A stretch of DNA of 64,000 nucleotides, taken from Bin87 sp965222895 (GTDB taxonomy: Bacteria > Chloroflexota > Dehalococcoidia > Lucifugimonadales > UBA3495). The DNA is taken from contig CBDCVB010000001.1 of the NCBI GenBank assembly GCA_965222895.1, positions 682,001 to 746,000 of the forward strand, read 5' to 3'. The stretch's first letter is position 1. Each line of letters starts with the position of its first letter. The position numbers and the translations under genes are program-made. Shown piece by piece: positions 44,188 to 52,943 of this stretch. The notes below the pieces were generated by a model, which saw only the letters and a list, made by a program, of their open reading frames with translations, was not told where the DNA came from and made no database searches.

Positions 44188-46887
44188 CTAGACGTTCGCG
44201 CCGCAGCAGCGTTTGTACTTGCGTCCGCTGCCGCAGGGACACGGGGCGTTGCGACCTATCTTGCGGCCGCCGCGCGCAGCAATGACGGTGCGACTACCGT
44301 TCACCGCTGCCATTGGGCTGACCGGTGTGCGCAGCGCATCCCGTCGCCGGCCACTGCGGTTGGCGCCGTTGTTTTGCGGCCCGTTGCCGGAACCCGCGGC
44401 ATCGCCGTTCGCCGAGTTGCCCTGACCTGGAGCCTCGGGCGACAGCGTAACGTGAAACAGGGTGTGGGTAACTTCCCGTTGCATCTGCCTGGTTAGTTCC
44501 GCAAAGGCGCGCTGGCCTTCCGAGCGATACACGGCCAGCGGGTCGCGCTGACCGACGGCGTGCAGACCCACGCCGGTGCGCAGGTTTTCCATGTTGGTGA
44601 GGTGATTGACCCAGTGGGTGTCGATGGACTTCAGCAGCAGCAGGCGCACCAGAGTCTGCATCTGCTCCGTGCCGAGGTCTTGCTCTTTCGCTTCGTAGAG
44701 GGTTTCGGCGTGTTGATGCAAGATGCCGTCGATTCGCTCGCGGCTCACCTGCAACAGTTTATCCGGCGTGTCGATCTCGGTTGGCAGCGGGCAAATCTGC
44801 CCCAATGCTTCCAGCAGCCCGTCGGCGTTCCAGTCGTCGGCGTGGCGAGACTGGAGATTGTTGGCCGTCAGTTGCTCGAATTCGGTGCGCAGCATCTCCA
44901 GCAAGCGCTCGCTCAGACCTTCGCCGGCCAGGATACGGGAACGCTGAGTGTAGATAACCTCCCGTTGCTGGTTGAGCACGTCGTCAAAGTTCAGCAGGTG
45001 CTTGCGCACGTCGAAGTGGTAACCCTCAACCTTCACCTGTGCGCTGTTGATGGACTTGGTGATAATCTTGTTTTCCAGCGGTTCGTCATCCTTGAGGCCG
45101 GTCCAGCTCATCACATTCTTGATGCGATCACCGCCGAAGCGTTGCATCAGCTCGTCTTCCAGCGCGACGAAGAACTGGCTGCTGCCGGGGTCGCCCTGAC
45201 GGCCGGCGCGGCCACGCAGCTGGTTGTCCACGCGCCTTGCTTCGTGGTGCTCGGTGCCAATGACGTGCAGGCCGCCCAAATTGACCACCTGCTGATGCTC
45301 GTCCTGCCAGCCGGCGCGTTCAGTGTCGGCGCCGCCCAGCACGATGTCGGTGCCGCGCCCCGCCATGTTGGTGGACACGGTAACGGAACCGGCCCGGCCG
45401 GCCTGCGCCACGATGGTTGCCTCGTGCTCATGGTTGCGGGCGTTGAGCACCTGATGTTCGACACCGCGCTTGCGGAGCCGTTCGCTCAGCTCTTCCGACG
45501 TTTCAATGGAGGTTGTGCCCACCAGCACCGGTTGCCCCGACTGGGCGCGGGTGGCGATGCTCTCCACCACGGAGCGCCACTTGCCTTCGGCGGTGGGAAA
45601 AATCAGGTCAGTGGATTCGGCGCGCACCATGGGCAGGTTGGTCGGCACCGCCACCACTTCCAGCCCGTAAATCTTGTAGAACTCGTCAGCTTCGGTCACC
45701 GCGGTACCGGTCATGCCGGATAGCTTCCGATACATCCGGAAGTAGTTTTGCAGGGTGATGGTGGCGTAGGTAACGCTCTCCCGCTGAATCTTGCAGCCCT
45801 CTTTGGCCTCTACCGCCTGATGCAGCCCGTCAGACCAGCGGCGACCGGACTGCAGACGGCCGGTAAACTCATCGACGATGACGACCTCGCCGTTCTGGAC
45901 CACGTAGTCTTTATCCTTGACCTTCTGAACCTGAGCCACCAGCGCGTTTTCAATGTACTGCACCAGGTGGAAGTTCTCGGTGTCGTATAGATTGTCCACC
46001 CGCGTCCAACGCTCCATCTTGCCGATGCCTTCCTGGGTCAGCGAGATGGCCTGCGAGCGTTCGTCGATTTCGTAGTCATCATACAACTGCAATCGAGGAG
46101 CGAGCCGGGCGAAGGTGTAGTAGTGCTCCACTGGCTGCTGGGCCGGCCCGCTGATGATGAGCGGCGTGCGGGCTTCGTCAATCAGAATGTTGTCAACCTC
46201 GTCAACGATGGCGAAATGACGACGGCCCCGTTGCACCTGCCCATCCACGCTGAGCGCCATGTTGTCGCGCAGGTAGTCGAAACCAAATTCGTTGTTGGTG
46301 CCGTAGAGCACATCGGCCTGGTAAGCCTCGGAGCGGTGCACCGGAGCCAGGAACTGGAAGCCGCCTTTGCCCACGCTGGTCAGTGCAGGGTCGTAGATAT
46401 AAGCAGCGTCGTGCTGCAGGCAGCCTACCGACAGGCCCAGCAGGTGAAAGATAGGCCCCATCCACACTGGGTCGCGGCGCGCCAGGTAGTCGTTGACGGT
46501 AACGATGTGTACGCCGTCGCCGGTGAGGGCGTTCAGGTAGGCCGGCAGGGTTGCAACGAGGGTTTTGCCCTCGCCGGTTTTCATCTCGGCAATCTTGCCG
46601 TCGTTGAGCACCGCCCCGCCGATGAGCTGTACGTCATAGTGGCGCTGGCCCAGGGTGCGGCGGGCCGCCTCGCGCCCCACGGCGAAGGCTTCGGGCAACA
46701 GGTCGGCCAGCGTTTCCCCAGCCGACAGCCGGCGGCGAAACTCGCCGGTTTTAGCGTGCAGGGCGTCATCATCCAGTCTGCGGACGGCATCCTCCAGCGC
46801 GTTTACCTTCGGAACCAGTTGGCCGCGCAATTTCTCAGCGGCGCGCTCCGGCGTGTCGCCGACTATTTTCTTCAGTAAAGTAACCAT
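44188..46887 (-). CDS. secA: Preprotein translocase ATPase SecA
   Basis: SecA drives protein export through SecYEG. The 899-residue protein has Walker A in MKTGEGKTLVA, the DEAD-type VDEVDNILIDEARTPLIISG, the preprotein-crosslinking domain, the second nucleotide domain with TNMAGRGTDI and LRGRAGRQGDPG, and the C-terminal SEC-C zinc motif CPCGSGRKYKRCC. All are intact. The tail before the SEC-C motif is Asn/Gly/Ser-rich. It lies 16 bases downstream of a RelE-type toxin gene on the same strand. It converges on the YHS gene. Confidence 0.96.
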   Translation of the reverse strand: MVTLLKKIVGDTPERAAEKLRGQLVPKVNALEDAVRRLDDDALHAKTGEFRRRLSAGETLADLLPEAFAVGREAARRTLGQRHYDVQLIGGAVLNDGKIAEMKTGEGKTLVATLPAYLNALTGDGVHIVTVNDYLARRDPVWMGPIFHLLGLSVGCLQHDAAYIYDPALTSVGKGGFQFLAPVHRSEAYQADVLYGTNNEFGFDYLRDNMALSVDGQVQRGRRHFAIVDEVDNILIDEARTPLIISGPAQQPVEHYYTFARLAPRLQLYDDYEIDERSQAISLTQEGIGKMERWTRVDNLYDTENFHLVQYIENALVAQVQKVKDKDYVVQNGEVVIVDEFTGRLQSGRRWSDGLHQAVEAKEGCKIQRESVTYATITLQNYFRMYRKLSGMTGTAVTEADEFYKIYGLEVVAVPTNLPMVRAESTDLIFPTAEGKWRSVVESIATRAQSGQPVLVGTTSIETSEELSERLRKRGVEHQVLNARNHEHEATIVAQAGRAGSVTVSTNMAGRGTDIVLGGADTERAGWQDEHQQVVNLGGLHVIGTEHHEARRVDNQLRGRAGRQGDPGSSQFFVALEDELMQRFGGDRIKNVMSWTGLKDDEPLENKIITKSINSAQVKVEGYHFDVRKHLLNFDDVLNQQREVIYTQRSRILAGEGLSERLLEMLRTEFEQLTANNLQSRHADDWNADGLLEALGQICPLPTEIDTPDKLLQVSRERIDGILHQHAETLYEAKEQDLGTEQMQTLVRLLLLKSIDTHWVNHLTNMENLRTGVGLHAVGQRDPLAVYRSEGQRAFAELTRQMQREVTHTLFHVTLSPEAPGQGNSANGDAAGSGNGPQNNGANRSGRRRDALRTPVSPMAAVNGSRTVIAARGGRKIGRNAPCPCGSGRKYKRCCGANV

Positions 46888-46903
46888 TCTGCGTTAGTCC
46901 TAA

Positions 46904-47170
46904 TTACAATCGGCGGTACGTGGCCTCGTTGCGTCGAGCGATTCGGAGCACCATCAATTGCCGTTCTTCGTCATCTATGTCGTAGATGATACGGAAACGT
47001 CCCGTTCTGATCCGCCAAACCGCCGCAAAGCCGGCCAGCTTGGCGCAGCCGGGCGGACGAGGATTATGAACCAGACTACTGATAGCTTCACGAACCCGCA
47101 AGGCGTCTTCGGATGCCAGGCGTCGGGCCTGGCGCTGAGCCGCTGGCGACAGCTCAATCCGATACGGCAC
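46904..47170 (-). CDS. RelE/ParE-superfamily toxin
   Basis: The 88-residue protein has the RelE fold pattern: YRIELSPAAQRQARRL, LRVREAISSLVHNPRPPGCAKLAGF, VWRIRTGRFRIIYDIDDEERQLMVLRIARR. The Arg residues of WRIRTGRFRIIY and the final strand are typical of the active surface, which cuts mRNA in the ribosome or, in ParE, targets gyrase. The upstream gene encodes a ribbon-helix-helix-like antitoxin ending six bases before this start, so the pair is a type II toxin-antitoxin operon. The next gene downstream is secA. Confidence 0.85.
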   Translation of the reverse strand: MPYRIELSPAAQRQARRLASEDALRVREAISSLVHNPRPPGCAKLAGFAAVWRIRTGRFRIIYDIDDEERQLMVLRIARRNEATYRRL

Positions 47171-47176
47171 CCGCGA

Positions 47177-47410
47177 TCATCCCTGATCGTTCAACAATTT
47201 GCCGAAGAACTCCTCGAATTCTACTCCACCCTGCTCATTGGCTTCAGCGCGGGCCGCTTCAATTTTGGAGCGTTCTGCGTCGTCCATCGCTACGTCGTTT
47301 AGCCAGGCCTCGAGGGCTTCGGTTACTAAGTCCTGCACGGACTGGCCGGTGCGATCAGCCGCCGTTTCCAGGGCCGAATAAAGGTCATCGGCCACCGTCA
47401 TCGTCTTCAT
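47177..47410 (-). CDS. Antitoxin, ribbon-helix-helix-like (partner of RelE)
   Basis: The 77-residue protein begins MKTMTVADDLYSALETAADRTG, a typical RHH/CopG-type strand and helix, followed by a helical region and an acidic C-terminal tail (GGVEFEEFF) that would wrap the toxin. The ATG at 47408-47410 has AGGGG five bases upstream, better than an earlier GTG. It is presumed to neutralise the toxin and bind the operon promoter. The promoter probably lies in the following intergenic remnant. Confidence 0.75.
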   Translation of the reverse strand: MKTMTVADDLYSALETAADRTGQSVQDLVTEALEAWLNDVAMDDAERSKIEAARAEANEQGGVEFEEFFGKLLNDQG

Positions 47411-47483
47411 CACTGCCCCTTTGCATCGCTAAACTAAGCAGTCACTGCCCAACCTTCTTGAGTAGAGTAACCATCGAACGCTA

Positions 47484-47620
47484 TCAGGCGGGGATTTGCT
47501 CGTAGGAAAGATCGGGAAGGTTGATCCGCTCGCTGGCGTGCTCAGCTGAATCCAGTCCATTTGGATGAAAGCCCGGTCAGGGCGGCGGCTCATCTCGGCG
47601 AAACAGCCAGTGTACTTCAC
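47484..47620 (-). pseudogene. Fused remnants of a DUF4258-like and a DUF2283-like gene
   Basis: A minus-strand frame begins KYTGCFAEMSRRPDRAFIQMDWIQ, resembling the N-terminus of DUF4258-type proteins. Then another frame reads ASERINLPDLSYEQIPA to a stop, like the C-terminus of DUF2283-type proteins, which usually follow DUF4258 genes. The middle of both is missing, consistent with a deletion joining the pair. Family assignment is from memory of the motifs and is uncertain. Confidence 0.3.
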
Positions 47621-47650
47621 CTGCCCGGAACCGCCATTACGACTATTATA

Positions 47651-48061
47651 TCAGTCAGCAGCGGCGGCGGCCTCCGCGGCGGCGTACCACTCCGCGCCCT
47701 CCTGGCCCGGTTCGGGCAGCACGAAGCCGCCTTCCATCGTCCAGGATGCCGGATTCTCGGTGATGCGTCCGTCAATTTGCTGCGGCGAGACATTGGCGAT
47801 CTCGCAGAAGGCGTTGGTCAGGTCGGCCAGCAGCTGTTGCTTCACTGCTTCCGAACGCCCGGCGCGGTTGGCGCCGTCCAGGTAGTAGGCCGTGTCAAAT
47901 TCGGATGTCTCACCGGCCGGCGTCTCGATGAAGGTAACAGACACGAAGCTGCGCGGCGCGCCGGTGGACCCACAGTGAATGTCGGTGAAGGCGCGGGCGA
48001 TACTTTGGCGCTGTTCAAAGGAAACGGTGTCTTTGGGGACGATACAGCGGTAGTGCGGCAT
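47651..48061 (-). CDS. Tautomerase-superfamily protein, cis-CaaD-like
   Basis: The 136-residue protein is of the double-unit tautomerase type. After Met removal, Pro1 is N-terminal, and His28, Arg65, Arg68 and Glu109 correspond to the Pro1, His28, Arg70, Arg73 and Glu114 of cis-3-chloroacrylic acid dehalogenase. The C-terminal block FVLPEPGQEGAEW also matches. The equivalent of Tyr103 appears absent, so dehalogenation is not assured; tautomerase or hydratase activity on a keto acid is possible. The start has AGGAG upstream. The next gene upstream (48151) encodes a related, shorter protein. Confidence 0.8.
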   Translation of the reverse strand: MPHYRCIVPKDTVSFEQRQSIARAFTDIHCGSTGAPRSFVSVTFIETPAGETSEFDTAYYLDGANRAGRSEAVKQQLLADLTNAFCEIANVSPQQIDGRITENPASWTMEGGFVLPEPGQEGAEWYAAAEAAAAAD

Positions 48062-48150
48062 TCTGCTGACTCCTTGCTTGGTGGTTGCCGCAGGGTTGCT
48101 CCGGCGGCTTTGCGCCCTCCCAGTGGGAGAGGTGATGGTGGGAGAGGTGA

Positions 48151-48486
48151 TTATTGTTCTCTACGGTCTCGGGCGGAAACGACCAGTTCGTTAGTCGTAC
48201 AGCCGGTCAGCTCCATCCACATATCCTGAATTTCCTGCATCAACTGCACTCGGATTGTTTGTTCACAACCGGGTGGGATCTCGCCTCTGACTGCCGACGT
48301 GGTGGACAGTTCGCCGCCCCGAAAACCGAAGCCGTGGGGAATCTCGATAAAGTTAACCGATACATCGTCCGGCGCGCCGCCCAGAATGGAAGTGCAGACA
48401 CGGGCCAACCCCGACGCCAGCGCCGGGCGCAGGTCGTGGGGTATTATTCCTTCCTGGATCGTGCAGTTGAACGTAATTGATGCCAT
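48151..48486 (-). CDS. Tautomerase-like protein lacking Pro1
   Basis: The 111-residue protein has the strand, helix and strand pattern of tautomerases (ITFNCTIQEGIIPHDLRPALASGLARVCTSILG, SVNFIEIPHGFGFRGGEL, TIRVQLMQEIQDMWMELTG). Its second residue is Ala, so the catalytic N-terminal proline is missing. It may be a structural or regulatory partner of the cis-CaaD-like protein downstream. No ribosome site is obvious. No other family is evident. Confidence 0.6.
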   Translation of the reverse strand: MASITFNCTIQEGIIPHDLRPALASGLARVCTSILGGAPDDVSVNFIEIPHGFGFRGGELSTTSAVRGEIPPGCEQTIRVQLMQEIQDMWMELTGCTTNELVVSARDRREQ

Positions 48487-48648
48487 TGTTTCGGTAGGGA
48501 CACGCGACGCAATGCGTCAGTGTATGATGTTCCGGCGCAGAATATCACAGTCGTTTGATGGCGTGCAATTGCGCCAGCCTGTGCGAAAATGTCATAACCC
48601 ATCCGCCGCCCAATAGCATAATCCAGCGCTGACAAGGAGAACCCTACA

Positions 48649-48858
48649 ATGTGCCGCAGCATCAAAACCCTGCGCTCGTCCGAAACGCCGGCCACCTGGG
48701 ACGAGCTGCAGGCCGCCGCGCTGCAATTCGTTCGCAAGGTGAGCGGCTATCGCACACCATCCAGAGCTAACGAGGCGGCCTTCAACCAGGCCGTAGCCGA
48801 CATCGCGCAGGCGACCGACCAACTATCGAAATCGCTGCACACCAGAACCCACGCGTGA
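48649..48858 (+). CDS. DUF2277 family protein
   Basis: The 69-residue protein starts MCRSIKTLR and continues with AAALQFVRKVSGYRTPSRANEAAFNQAVADIAQAT, a signature of DUF2277. Members are small, cytoplasmic and of unknown role. AAGGAG lies eight bases before the ATG. It is divergent from the tautomerase-like gene. Confidence 0.88.
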   Translation: MCRSIKTLRSSETPATWDELQAAALQFVRKVSGYRTPSRANEAAFNQAVADIAQATDQLSKSLHTRTHA

Positions 48859-48912
48859 ATCGTCAACACTCGCCGCCGAGCGGCCCCGCAATCGAAAGGC
48901 CCGGCGCCCGGC

Positions 48913-48928
48913 GTAACTGTTCACGTTT
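48913..48928. repeat. GTAACTGTTCACGTTT solitary element end
   Basis: This 16-bp sequence is identical to bases at 49779-49794. Its first 11 bases match the terminal repeat GTAACTGTTCA of the IS66-type element at 54592-56043. It probably marks the end of a lost or MITE-like copy. Confidence 0.35.
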
Positions 48929-48990
48929 AAGGGGCGGCTGAATGAACCTGCGGAGCGGGCGGCGCTGCCGTCAGGTCACCCTTTTGGTCA

Positions 48991-49677
48991 TCAGCCGTCA
49001 CGCAGTCGGCGGAGTTCTTGTTCCAGCTCCCGCACCCTGGCCTCGGCCTCGGCACGGGCTTCGCGTTCAGATTCGAGGGTGACGATGGGGCGGCCGGTCG
49101 ACGGGTCCTGCCATACCAGCGCACCGCTGTTCCACTGCAGGTTCAGGTTGAGCGCTGTGCAGTAGCCCTGCAGATTACCGTCGGGCAATTCCTCGATTGT
49201 GATGGGCACGTACTGACCGTCCACCAGGCGGTCCCCGGCCAGGCGGGCGCCGTGATACTCCCCCGACTGGTCGAAGCGCCAGTATTCCGCAATGCCCAGG
49301 GCGGCGTACTCCTCACGCTTTTCGCCAACGTCGATTACTGCGGTGCTCTCCGAGGCCACTTCCATGACGAAGTCCGGCGGCTTGCCCTGCTCGGAGATGA
49401 TGTAGCCGTTGCTGGCTTCGTAGTCGGCTGGGTTCACGTCGAAGGCGATGAGCAGGTCAGGCCGGCGCGCTCTGGATCGGTACGCGTCCGGGTGAGCGAT
49501 GATCCAGCGGTCGGCTTCCACCAGCGTTGTATCGGGCCGGCCGAAGTGCAACGCCAGGTAGTGTGCGCTGCCGGGTTTGTGCAGGTGGTCGTAGCTGGTC
49601 ATCTCGTCGGGTTCGCGCTGAGGCGGATCCGGCAGTCGGAAGCGCGCTGGAGATTTCGGTGTCCTGGCGGTGGTCAT
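48991..49677 (-). CDS. Uma2-family putative endonuclease with C-terminal coiled coil
   Basis: The 228-residue protein has RRPDLLIAFDVN, PPDFVMEVASEST (E-V-A strand) and REEYAALGIAEYWRFDQSG as Uma2 core motifs. A C-terminal segment rich in Glu/Arg (SEREARAEAEARVRELEQEL) probably forms a coiled coil for oligomerisation, seen in a subset of the family. The lysine expected after the E-x is absent, so nuclease activity is uncertain. The ATG at 49677 has GAGG upstream. The intervening region to 50017 holds an IS66-end-like repeat pair. Confidence 0.85.
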   Translation of the reverse strand: MTTARTPKSPARFRLPDPPQREPDEMTSYDHLHKPGSAHYLALHFGRPDTTLVEADRWIIAHPDAYRSRARRPDLLIAFDVNPADYEASNGYIISEQGKPPDFVMEVASESTAVIDVGEKREEYAALGIAEYWRFDQSGEYHGARLAGDRLVDGQYVPITIEELPDGNLQGYCTALNLNLQWNSGALVWQDPSTGRPIVTLESEREARAEAEARVRELEQELRRLRDG

Positions 49678-50017
49678 AGTGAGCCTCGAGGGCCTGGCGT
49701 GGATGTGCTCGCCGTACCTGCTCTATCCCGCGCTATTATATCCGCTGGCATGGCGTAGGGCCAATGACAGGTCAGGCCGTAACTGTTCACGTTTGATGGG
49801 ACGGAAGCGGTTTGCAGTGGAAATTCCGTGTTTGGTCGCCCCTCCACAGCTAGCCGAATAGTCGGCAGATCTCTGCAAGTCTGAACTGTTACCGGCCGGC
49901 GGCCCGCAATGACACGCCCGGTTCGGTGTGCTATGTTAGGCGGCGCAACACGGCGGAAATGCCGAACGACACCTCAGCAACTCGACACATCAGGCGACAC
50001 ATCAGGAAGGTAGTACC
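49678..50017. other. 340-base gap between divergent genes
   Basis: No gene is supported. It contains a possible MITE with IS66-like ends (49779-49892) and, before the next gene, two copies of CGACACATCAGG separated by a few bases near 49982-50004. The promoters of both flanking genes should lie here but are not obvious. Confidence 0.35.
49779..49892. repeat. Possible MITE with ends resembling the IS66-type element
   Basis: The left end GTAACTGTTCAC and the right end GTCTGAACTGTTAC (reverse complement GTAACAGTTCAGAC) are imperfect inverted repeats around about 90 bases. They are close to the IS66-type termini at 54592 and 56043. I find no clear 8-bp target duplication, so it may be a decayed non-autonomous copy. 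Confidence 0.3.
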
Positions 50018-51625
50018 ATGCCCAACATGACCGGCGGCCAGGCCCTAATGCGCTCACTGTATCTGGAGGGTGTGCGAGTCATTTTCGGGCTGCCCGGCGT
50101 GCAGCTCTACCACGCTTTGGATGCGCTGAACGACGAGCCGGGCATCCGGTTCATCACCACCCGCCACGAGCAGGCCACCACCTACATGGCCGACGGGTAC
50201 GCCCGCGCCAGCGGCGGCGTTGGCACCGCGTTGATGGTTCCCGGTCCCGGTTTGCTGAATGCGTCGGCCGGCATCAGCACGGCCTTCTCCGCGTCATCGC
50301 CGGTGCTGGTGGTTTGCGGGCAGATTGAACGCGACCTGATTGGCTCCGACCGCGGGATGCTGCACGAAGTCAACGACCAGCAGGATACCATCCGCCCAAT
50401 CACCAAGTACGTGGAGCGAATCATGACGCCCGAAGCGGCCCCCGGCGCCGTCCACGAGGCGTTCCGTCAGCTGACCACCGGGCGGCCCCGTCCGGTGGAG
50501 GTGGAAATGCCACCGGAAACGATGGCCGACGCAGCCCTCGTAACGCTGTTCGAGGCCGAACGCTACCCCAAGCCCGCCGCGCCGGCCGAGCGGGTATCCG
50601 AGGCGGCTCGCATCTTGCGTGCAGCGCGTCAGCCTTTGATCTGGGCCGGCGGCGGCGTCATCTCGTCGGAAGCGTCTGCGGAACTGGTGCGGCTGGCCGA
50701 GCGGCTCCAGGCTCCCGTCATCACCACCGCCGAGGGCAAAGGCGCCATCAGCGACCGGCATCCGCTGGCGCTGGGCGCGCTGCGACTCCGCAACGATCCG
50801 GTAGCCAAATCAGAACCCAACTTCGATGTCATTCTGAGCGTGGGCAGCCGGATGGCCTTCCCGGCGTGGCTGGACGGCCAGCAGGTCGTGCAAATTGACA
50901 TCGACCCCGACGAATTGGGCCGCAATTGGGCAAACACCTACGGCTTGGCCGGCGACGCCGGCACGGTGATGGCTCAGGTGGACGCCGAGCTGGCCGAAAC
51001 GATGACCGAAGCCCGCCCATCTTTTGCCGCCGATGCCGCCGCACTGCGCGCGCGCCGCGCCGAATCCGCGCTGCGTCCCGAACCTCAGGAGTCCTACCTG
51101 GCAGCGGTACGCGCTGCCGTGCCCGACGACGGCATCCTGGTATCCGGGATGACGCAGCTGGGCTACTACGCCCGCGCCTTCTGGCCCACCTACGAACCGC
51201 GCACGTTCATCACGTCCAGCTACTCGGGCAACTTGGGCTACGCCTACCCCACCGCGCTGGGCGCAAAGGTGGCCCAACCCGACCGTCCGGTGGTGGCATT
51301 GTGCGGCGATGGCGGCTTCCTGTTCAACTCGCAGGAGCTGGCAACGGCGGTGCAGCACGGCATCAACGCGGTAGCGGTGGTGTTCAACGACAACGCCTAC
51401 GGCAACGTGCTGCGCGACCAGGTGAACCGTTTCGGCGGGCGCACCGTGGGCGCGGCCCTGCACAACCCCGATTTCGTCAAGCTTGCGGAGGCTTACGGCG
51501 CGCGTGGCGTCAGAGTCCAGGGCCCCGAAGCGCTGGAATCGGCCATCCGGGAGGCGCTAACGGTGGACGCGCCGACGCTGATCGAGGTGCCGGTGGAGAT
51601 GATGCCAACGCCGTTTGAGGGGTAG
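50018..51625 (+). CDS. Thiamine-diphosphate-dependent enzyme, acetolactate-synthase-like
   Basis: The 535-residue protein has the three-domain ThDP architecture. The N-terminal PYR domain contains the catalytic Glu in RHEQATTYMADGYAR, a central domain follows (PLIWAGGGVISSEASAEL), and the C-terminal PP domain has the ThDP motif GDGGFLFNSQEL, ending in FNDNAYGNVLRDQ. It resembles acetolactate synthase, benzoylformate decarboxylase or oxalyl-CoA decarboxylase in general plan; the substrate-specific residues cannot be read. No small regulatory subunit (ilvN) is adjacent, which argues against classical branched-chain synthesis. AGGAAGG precedes the ATG. Confidence 0.9.
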   Translation: MPNMTGGQALMRSLYLEGVRVIFGLPGVQLYHALDALNDEPGIRFITTRHEQATTYMADGYARASGGVGTALMVPGPGLLNASAGISTAFSASSPVLVVCGQIERDLIGSDRGMLHEVNDQQDTIRPITKYVERIMTPEAAPGAVHEAFRQLTTGRPRPVEVEMPPETMADAALVTLFEAERYPKPAAPAERVSEAARILRAARQPLIWAGGGVISSEASAELVRLAERLQAPVITTAEGKGAISDRHPLALGALRLRNDPVAKSEPNFDVILSVGSRMAFPAWLDGQQVVQIDIDPDELGRNWANTYGLAGDAGTVMAQVDAELAETMTEARPSFAADAAALRARRAESALRPEPQESYLAAVRAAVPDDGILVSGMTQLGYYARAFWPTYEPRTFITSSYSGNLGYAYPTALGAKVAQPDRPVVALCGDGGFLFNSQELATAVQHGINAVAVVFNDNAYGNVLRDQVNRFGGRTVGAALHNPDFVKLAEAYGARGVRVQGPEALESAIREALTVDAPTLIEVPVEMMPTPFEG

Positions 51626-51654
51626 GGGGCGTCAGTGCCATTTGAGGTACCACC

Positions 51655-52869
51655 ATGCCCAATGTCAATCCGGAAATACTGATCTGGGCGAGAGAGACGG
51701 CCGGCCTTGAGTTGGACGAAGCAGCCAGAAAGCTCGGTTTTCGAGATACTCTCAAGCGTAGAGCTCAAGACCGTCTCAACGCCTTGGAAATGGGCGAAGA
51801 TGAACCCTCGCGATCGGTTCTGGTTAAGATGACGCAACAGTACCGCCGTCCCCTCCTAACCTTCTATCTATCCAAACCTCCTGCGAAAGGGGAAAGGGGG
51901 GCGGATTTCCGCACGTTGCCCGCTGAACATTCGGGCGCTGATGAGGCTCTCTTAGATGCGTTGGTGCGGGATGTCAGAGCGCGGCAAAGCATGGTGCGGG
52001 CGGTTTTGGAGGATACAGAGGAGGATCAACCACTGGAGTTCATTGGCTCCCGTCGGACGGAGGATGGTACGGCGGCAGCACTGTCATCATTGCGGGCGCT
52101 GGTTGACGCGGATCTGGTGGCTTACCGCAGGCAGCGCAACGCCGCAACAGCGTTTGGCCTTTTGCGGGCAAGTGTGGAAAGAGCAGGGATATTCGTGCTG
52201 ATTAAGGGCGACATAGGCAACTATCTAACCGCGATAGACACCAGCGTATTCAGAGGCTTTTCCATATCGGATGAAGTGGCGCCCTTTATAGTGATTAACG
52301 ACCAAGATGCCAGACCTGCTTGGTCTTTTACCCCGTTGCATGAGACGGTTCATCTATTACTAGGACAAACCGGCGTAGGCAACGCACGCACGGAAAGCGA
52401 AGTTGAGCGTTTCTGTGATGACGTTGCCGGAGAGTTTTTGCTGCCTATGGAAGAATTGGGCCAGCTAGTTCTGGATCAAAGCGGCGATTTTGGAGCTATA
52501 TCGGAGCGAATCAGCATATTCGCAAACCAAAGGAATCTCAGCCGCGCTATGGTAGCTTACAAAGCATACCGATGTGACCTCATCAGCCAAGAGACGTATG
52601 GTCAACTCACTGCCGCTTATCGTCAGCAGTGGCGAGCAGATCGGGAACGTATCCGCGCGCAATCACGAGAGCAGGAAGGCGGGCCCAGTTTCTACATTGT
52701 GCGCCGCTACCGATTGGGTAATAGAATCTCAGATTTGGTTCAACGCACGATGAGAGCTGACGCTTTGTCGACGTCCAAGGCGGCCAGAATTCTGGGGGTT
52801 AAATCCAGACAAGTACAACCCTTGCTCGATTCAGGCCGTCTGGAAAACAATTATGCTTTACCTTCTTGA
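51655..52869 (+). CDS. Xre-type helix-turn-helix plus ImmA/IrrE metallopeptidase (COG2856), antitoxin-like
   Basis: The 404-residue protein combines an N-terminal HTH (ILIWARETAGLELDEAARKLGF) with an ImmA/IrrE zinc-peptidase domain. Its active site is in FTPLHETVHLLLG (HExxH with Thr-Val), with VERFCDDVAGEFLLPMEEL supplying the third ligand. The C-terminal part has a further helical domain. In known loci such proteins pair with a downstream DUF4411 PIN toxin, exactly as here. The stop codon region overlaps the toxin start by 17 bases, so the two were coupled. The partner is now cut by two insertion sequences, so the antitoxin may be relieved of its task. Confidence 0.85.
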   Translation: MPNVNPEILIWARETAGLELDEAARKLGFRDTLKRRAQDRLNALEMGEDEPSRSVLVKMTQQYRRPLLTFYLSKPPAKGERGADFRTLPAEHSGADEALLDALVRDVRARQSMVRAVLEDTEEDQPLEFIGSRRTEDGTAAALSSLRALVDADLVAYRRQRNAATAFGLLRASVERAGIFVLIKGDIGNYLTAIDTSVFRGFSISDEVAPFIVINDQDARPAWSFTPLHETVHLLLGQTGVGNARTESEVERFCDDVAGEFLLPMEELGQLVLDQSGDFGAISERISIFANQRNLSRAMVAYKAYRCDLISQETYGQLTAAYRQQWRADRERIRAQSREQEGGPSFYIVRRYRLGNRISDLVQRTMRADALSTSKAARILGVKSRQVQPLLDSGRLENNYALPS

Positions 52870-52943
52870 CGCGAATGTGTTCATAGACGCAAATCGTGAT
52901 TACTATCCCCTTGATAGGTTCCCGGAATTTTGGGATTGGCTAG

